From: Tannerella sp.
GTDB lineage: Bacteria; Bacteroidota; Bacteroidia; Bacteroidales; Tannerellaceae
Assembly (NCBI GenBank): GCA_031282485.1
Contig: JAITDQ010000105.1
Location: 1 to 6,297 of the forward strand
Reading direction: 5' to 3'
Length of the DNA stretch: 6,297 nucleotides
Shown piece by piece: positions 6,150 to 6,297 of the stretch. The position numbers were made by a program, and so were the translations under genes. Each line of letters starts with the position of its first letter. Position 1 is the first letter of the stretch. The notes below the pieces were generated by a model that worked only from the letters and a program-made list of their open reading frames with translations, ran no database searches and was not told the DNA's origin.

Positions 6150-6198
6150 TTAGGAGTTGAAATAGTTATTAATGTAAAACAGTTTAACGAGTATTATC

Positions 6199-6297
6199 AT
6201 GAAAAGATTTTTTATCAGATTTAATTACGCGGAGCTTCGTAACGAAGTTCATGTAGGGTACGGCGAGACAGTTGACGGTATCATTGTTAAACACAAT
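6199..6297 (+). CDS. DUF6261-family-like protein, N-terminal 33 codons; 3' end beyond window
   Basis: An open frame from ATG at 6199 runs to the right edge without a stop. The fragment begins MKRFFIRFNYAELRNEVHV (residues 1-19) and continues GETVDGIIVKHN. The LRNEVH motif at 13-18 near the N-terminus, after a short basic/hydrophobic start, followed by a helix with V-x-x-x-I-V-x-x-H/Y-N, fits Bacteroidota DUF6261 proteins as I remember them (usually about 250 residues, function unknown, often several copies per genome). The ATG is the natural start: the frame is closed a short way upstream and the first residues match the family opening. No clear TAnnTTTG promoter lies within about 100 nt; the promoter at 5596-5628 is the nearest good one. 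With only 33 residues the family call is tentative. Confidence 0.6.
   Translation, partial: MKRFFIRFNYAELRNEVHVGYGETVDGIIVKHN

Larger units (their letters stand above)
5757..6198. other. Repeat-bearing stretch with no convincing gene
   Basis: A 135-codon plus frame (5746-6153) crosses both tandem repeats and reads as low-complexity Ser/Thr and Ile runs, so I do not call it a gene. The stretch holds the 24-nt repeat (5940-5982) and the 9-nt repeat (6132-6149). It also has a similar pair, TTCCTCGCGTTGTTT (5770-5784) and TTCCTCGGATTGTTT (6049-6063), which differ at two positions, and a small hairpin CCGCA-TCATC-TGCGG (6098-6112). It may be the long untranslated leader of the DUF6261-like gene or decayed sequence. 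Confidence 0.5.

Noticed and set aside
5746..6153. 135-codon plus-strand frame
   Set aside because: Its sequence is made partly from the two tandem repeats (Ser/Thr and Asn-Tyr-Thr stretches) and Ile runs; no recognisable domain. It could only be rescued by conservation in relatives.
6090..6197. Plus frame reading IVHELHELLGVE before the DUF6261-like gene, reminiscent of GxxExxY proteins
   Set aside because: No start codon, a stop soon after, and the HEL-HEL part comes from the 9-nt tandem repeat; similarity is too slight.

Overview
The window looks like a chromosomal segment of a Bacteroidota bacterium, most likely of the order Bacteroidales. Four things point there. The gene order is sigma-54 regulator, LptE-family lipoprotein, TPR protein, SecG. 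Promoters have the Bacteroidota form TTTG-N19-21-TAnnTTTG instead of TTGACA/TATAAT. Start codons lack Shine-Dalgarno sequences. The right edge holds a fragment resembling the Bacteroidota-specific DUF6261 family. Genus cannot be told from the sequence.

Left block (1-2254, minus strand, GC-rich): an L-rhamnose/proton symporter-type permease (RhaT family) is followed after 26 nt by a URO-D superfamily protein that runs off the left edge. They look co-transcribed. The URO-D protein lacks the HemE N-terminal signature and carries an H-x-C motif like that of zinc-dependent corrinoid methyltransferases, so it is probably not a haem enzyme.

Middle block (2304-5146, minus strand, AT-richer): a compact four-gene envelope operon, read right to left. 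A receiver-less sigma-54 enhancer-binding protein comes first, then LptE-family outer-membrane lipoprotein, a TPR-ended protein and SecG. The successive gaps are 4, 3 and 4 nt if LptE starts at its second Met. A near-perfect Bacteroidota promoter lies just upstream of the regulator (5181-5212). The operon joins LPS transport and protein export, with a transcription activator as its first gene.

Right block (5147-6297): about 1 kb without a convincing full gene. It holds the operon promoter, several small inverted repeats, a rightward promoter (5596-5628) followed by a 28-codon ORF with a duplicated start region, a 24-nt imperfect tandem repeat, a 9-nt perfect tandem repeat, and the first 33 codons of a rightward DUF6261-like gene cut by the window edge.

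I see no CRISPR array, tRNA, rRNA, transposase or phage gene. The most interesting points are the altered GAFTGA loop of the sigma-54 activator, the RhaT/URO-D pairing, and the repeat-rich promoter region before the DUF6261-like gene.
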